NCBI RefSeq assembly: GCF_004564355.1
Contig: NZ_CP038266.1
Location: forward strand, 3,286,001 to 3,350,000
Direction: 5' to 3'
DNA: 64,000 nucleotides
From: Microbacterium wangchenii
Lineage (GTDB): Bacteria; Actinomycetota; Actinomycetes; Actinomycetales; Microbacteriaceae
The position numbers were made by a program, and so were the translations under genes. Of this stretch, positions 62,473 to 64,000 are shown one piece after another. Under the pieces are notes generated by a model. That model saw only the letters and a program-made list of their open reading frames with translations. It ran no database searches and was not told the DNA's origin. The first letter of the stretch is position 1, and each line of letters begins with the position of its first letter.

Positions 62473-63588
62473 TCAGGCGGATGCGCCGTCGCGGGCGAGC
62501 ACGGGGTAGTCGGTGTATCCCTCGCGACCACCGCCGTACGCCTTGGTCAGGTCGGGCTCGGCCAGCGGAGCGCCCTCGGCGAGCCGGTCGACCAGGTCGG
62601 GGTTGGCGATGTACGCGCGGGCGAAGGAGACGAGGTCGGCCTCGCCCCGTGCGACGCGGTCCAGCCGCGCGCTGTCATCGCGTGAGTCGGGGGTGACCGC
62701 ATTGAGGATGAGCGCGCCCTTCCACGCCGCCCGGATCACCGGGGTCAATCCCGCGTCACCGGCCTCGACCAGGTGCAGATACGCCAGCTGCAGGCCGTTG
62801 AGCCGCTCGACGAGAAGCGGGTACAGCGTCGCGGCATCGTCCTCGGTGGTGTCGCCGAGGCCATTGGCGGGCGAGATGCGCAGCCCGGTCCGGTCGGCGC
62901 CGATGGCCGCGGCGACGGCCTCGACGACCTCGACGGTGAAGCGGATGCGATTGCGGGCGCTTCCGCCCCAGTCGTCCGTGCGCTGATTGGCGTTGGTGGC
63001 GAGGAACTGGTGCAGCAGGTACCCGTTGGCGCCGTGCACCTCCACCCCGTCGAATCCGGCCGCGACGGCGTTGCGTGCGGCGGCGGCGAAGTCGGCGATG
63101 GTCGCGCGGATCTCGTCCTCGTTCAGCTCGGCGGGCTGCACGTGATCCCTCGGCCCCTCGGGGGTGAAGACGGATCCGGCCGCACGGACCGCCGACGGGG
63201 CGACCGGGGTGAGCGCGCCGGAACCGACGGCGGCGGTTGTGGCGGGATGCCCGATGCGACCGGTGTGCATGAGCTGGGCGACGATCACGCCGCCTGCTTC
63301 ATGCACAGCACCGGTCACGGCCGCCCACGCCTCCACCTGCTCGTTCGTGTGCAGGCCTGGGGTGTCGGGATAGCCCTGCCCCACCGGGCTCGGCTGCGTT
63401 CCCTCCGTGATGATGAGCCCGGCACCGGCGCGCTGGGCGTAGTAGGTGGCCATGTCGGCGTTGGCACGGGTGCCGAACGCGCGGCTGCGCGTCATGGGGG
63501 CCATGACGATGCGGTTCCGGAGCCGGAGGCTGCCGATCGTGATCGGCTCGAATGCCGTCACGGGGGTGGGTGCTGAGTGATCGCTCAT
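62473..63588 (-). CDS. Old Yellow Enzyme-family alkene reductase
   Basis: 371 residues. FMN barrel: LRNRIVMAPMTRSRA, VAQLMHTGRIGH, the substrate His/Asn pair in VEVHGANGYLLHQF, and RISPANG with SFARAYIANPDL at the phosphate site. NemA/XenA-like members reduce electrophilic alkenes and nitro compounds with NADPH. Two MarR-type palindromes lie upstream, and a MarR gene is next, which suggests induction by reactive electrophiles (inference). Confidence 0.94.
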   Translation of the reverse strand: MSDHSAPTPVTAFEPITIGSLRLRNRIVMAPMTRSRAFGTRANADMATYYAQRAGAGLIITEGTQPSPVGQGYPDTPGLHTNEQVEAWAAVTGAVHEAGGVIVAQLMHTGRIGHPATTAAVGSGALTPVAPSAVRAAGSVFTPEGPRDHVQPAELNEDEIRATIADFAAAARNAVAAGFDGVEVHGANGYLLHQFLATNANQRTDDWGGSARNRIRFTVEVVEAVAAAIGADRTGLRISPANGLGDTTEDDAATLYPLLVERLNGLQLAYLHLVEAGDAGLTPVIRAAWKGALILNAVTPDSRDDSARLDRVARGEADLVSFARAYIANPDLVDRLAEGAPLAEPDLTKAYGGGREGYTDYPVLARDGASA

Positions 63589-63625
63589 GCGGATGCTCCT
63601 GTTCGAGGTGGCGGAATGCCACTAC

Positions 63626-63671
63626 TTGCTCGAACAACGAAAACCGCCCGGCGTATTCCTTGCTCGAGCAA
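63626..63671. promoter_or_regulatory. two MarR-type operators before the reductase
   Basis: TTGCTCGAGCAA (63660-63671) is a perfect palindrome and TTGCTCGAACAA (63626-63637) a one-mismatch copy; centres are 34 bp apart, about three helical turns. They lie 38-83 bases upstream of the reductase start, and fit binding by the neighbouring MarR protein. Confidence 0.72.
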
Positions 63672-63719
63672 CTTTCTTCCACGCGTCAAGGGGCGGCGGA
63701 GCAGGAGCGGATCCCGCGG

Positions 63720-64000
63720 CTAGAGCCGGTCGCCTGCCTCGCGCAGCGGGGTCTCCAGTCCGGTCAGGAGGGCCAGCAGCTGCCGACGCTCGTCCTTCCC
63801 CAGCGACCCCGCCGTCACCGCCTCCAGTTCCGCCCACGCCGCCTCGACGTCGGCCCGTAGGCGGACGCTGGCCTCCGTCGCCTCGACGACGCTCACCCGC
63901 CGGTCGACGGGGGAGGGTCCGCGACGGACGAGGCCGGCCCTCTCCAGCCGTCCGATGCTGCGCGTCATCGACGGGGCATCCGTATCCAGCGTCTGCACCA
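63720..64000 (-). CDS. MarR-family regulator, C-terminal part
   Basis: The gene runs off the window's right edge; about 93 C-terminal residues are seen. The recognition helix and wing DAPSMTRSIGRLERAGLVRR and GPSPVDRRVSVVEATE are typical MarR, followed by the dimerising helices. The start lies beyond 64000; the in-frame GTG at 63998 is inside the DNA-binding domain and not a real start. It precedes the Old Yellow Enzyme gene on the same strand and probably represses it. Confidence 0.88.
   Translation of the reverse strand, partial: VQTLDTDAPSMTRSIGRLERAGLVRRGPSPVDRRVSVVEATEASVRLRADVEAAWAELEAVTAGSLGKDERRQLLALLTGLETPLREAGDRL

Overview
This window looks like the genome of a high-GC actinobacterium, most likely a Microbacteriaceae member close to Microbacterium (inference). 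The grounds are GC-rich codon use, an actinobacterial type LexA box, an ArsR-ArsC fusion, an SCO6880-type conjugation system, and a TIR-SAVED CBASS operon of the kind studied in Microbacterium ketosireducens.

Layout. (1) 1-5583: the 3' part of an IS21-family insertion sequence (istA end, istB, right terminus), an apparently frameshifted small membrane-protein gene abutting it, a LuxR-type two-component pair whose kinase has an unusual C-terminal outside domain, a DedA protein, and a truncated VOC gene. (2) About 5584-51328: a putative integrative and conjugative element (ICE) of about 45.7 kb. Its proposed ends are a 24-bp copy (one mismatch) of the 3' end of tRNA-Ser(GCU) on the left and that tRNA gene on the right, next to a tyrosine recombinase. 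(3) 51306-64000: ordinary chromosome, with two tRNA-Ser genes, an LCP protein, RecQ, a HAD phosphatase, serS, a diacylglycerol kinase-like protein, photolyase, a TM2 protein, a luciferase-like oxidoreductase, an MFS permease, an Old Yellow Enzyme and a partial MarR regulator.

Inside the ICE the cargo is: an arsenic operon (trxB-like reductase, acr3, arsR-arsC fusion, arsC) with tandem ArsR-type operators running into the trxB start codon; a SulP transporter with a divergent MerR regulator; small lipoproteins; a fragment with an SOS box; and a four-gene operon of Xre regulator, ImmA/IrrE protease, DUF6545-like membrane protein and alpha/beta hydrolase, headed by three related operators. The transfer module runs from 19.2 to 33.0 kb: bitopic protein, M23 peptidase, small membrane protein, VirB6-like, SCO6880-like, VirB4-like, ParA-like, VirD4-like, HNH protein, SSB, and a convergent MobF relaxase. 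Next comes a defence and accessory region with a methyltransferase, HIT protein, the CBASS operon (CD-NTase, E2-E1 Cap2, JAMM Cap3, TIR-SAVED effector), a pair of unknown coiled-coil/large proteins, and a zeta-toxin-like pair. The integration module (excisionase-like protein, NrdH-like redoxin, charged repeat protein, integrase) closes the element.

The CBASS system belongs to a described class. The best candidates for something undescribed are the Xre/ImmA/DUF6545/hydrolase operon at 15.3-18.6 kb and the unknown gene pair at 41.4-44.1 kb directly after CBASS.
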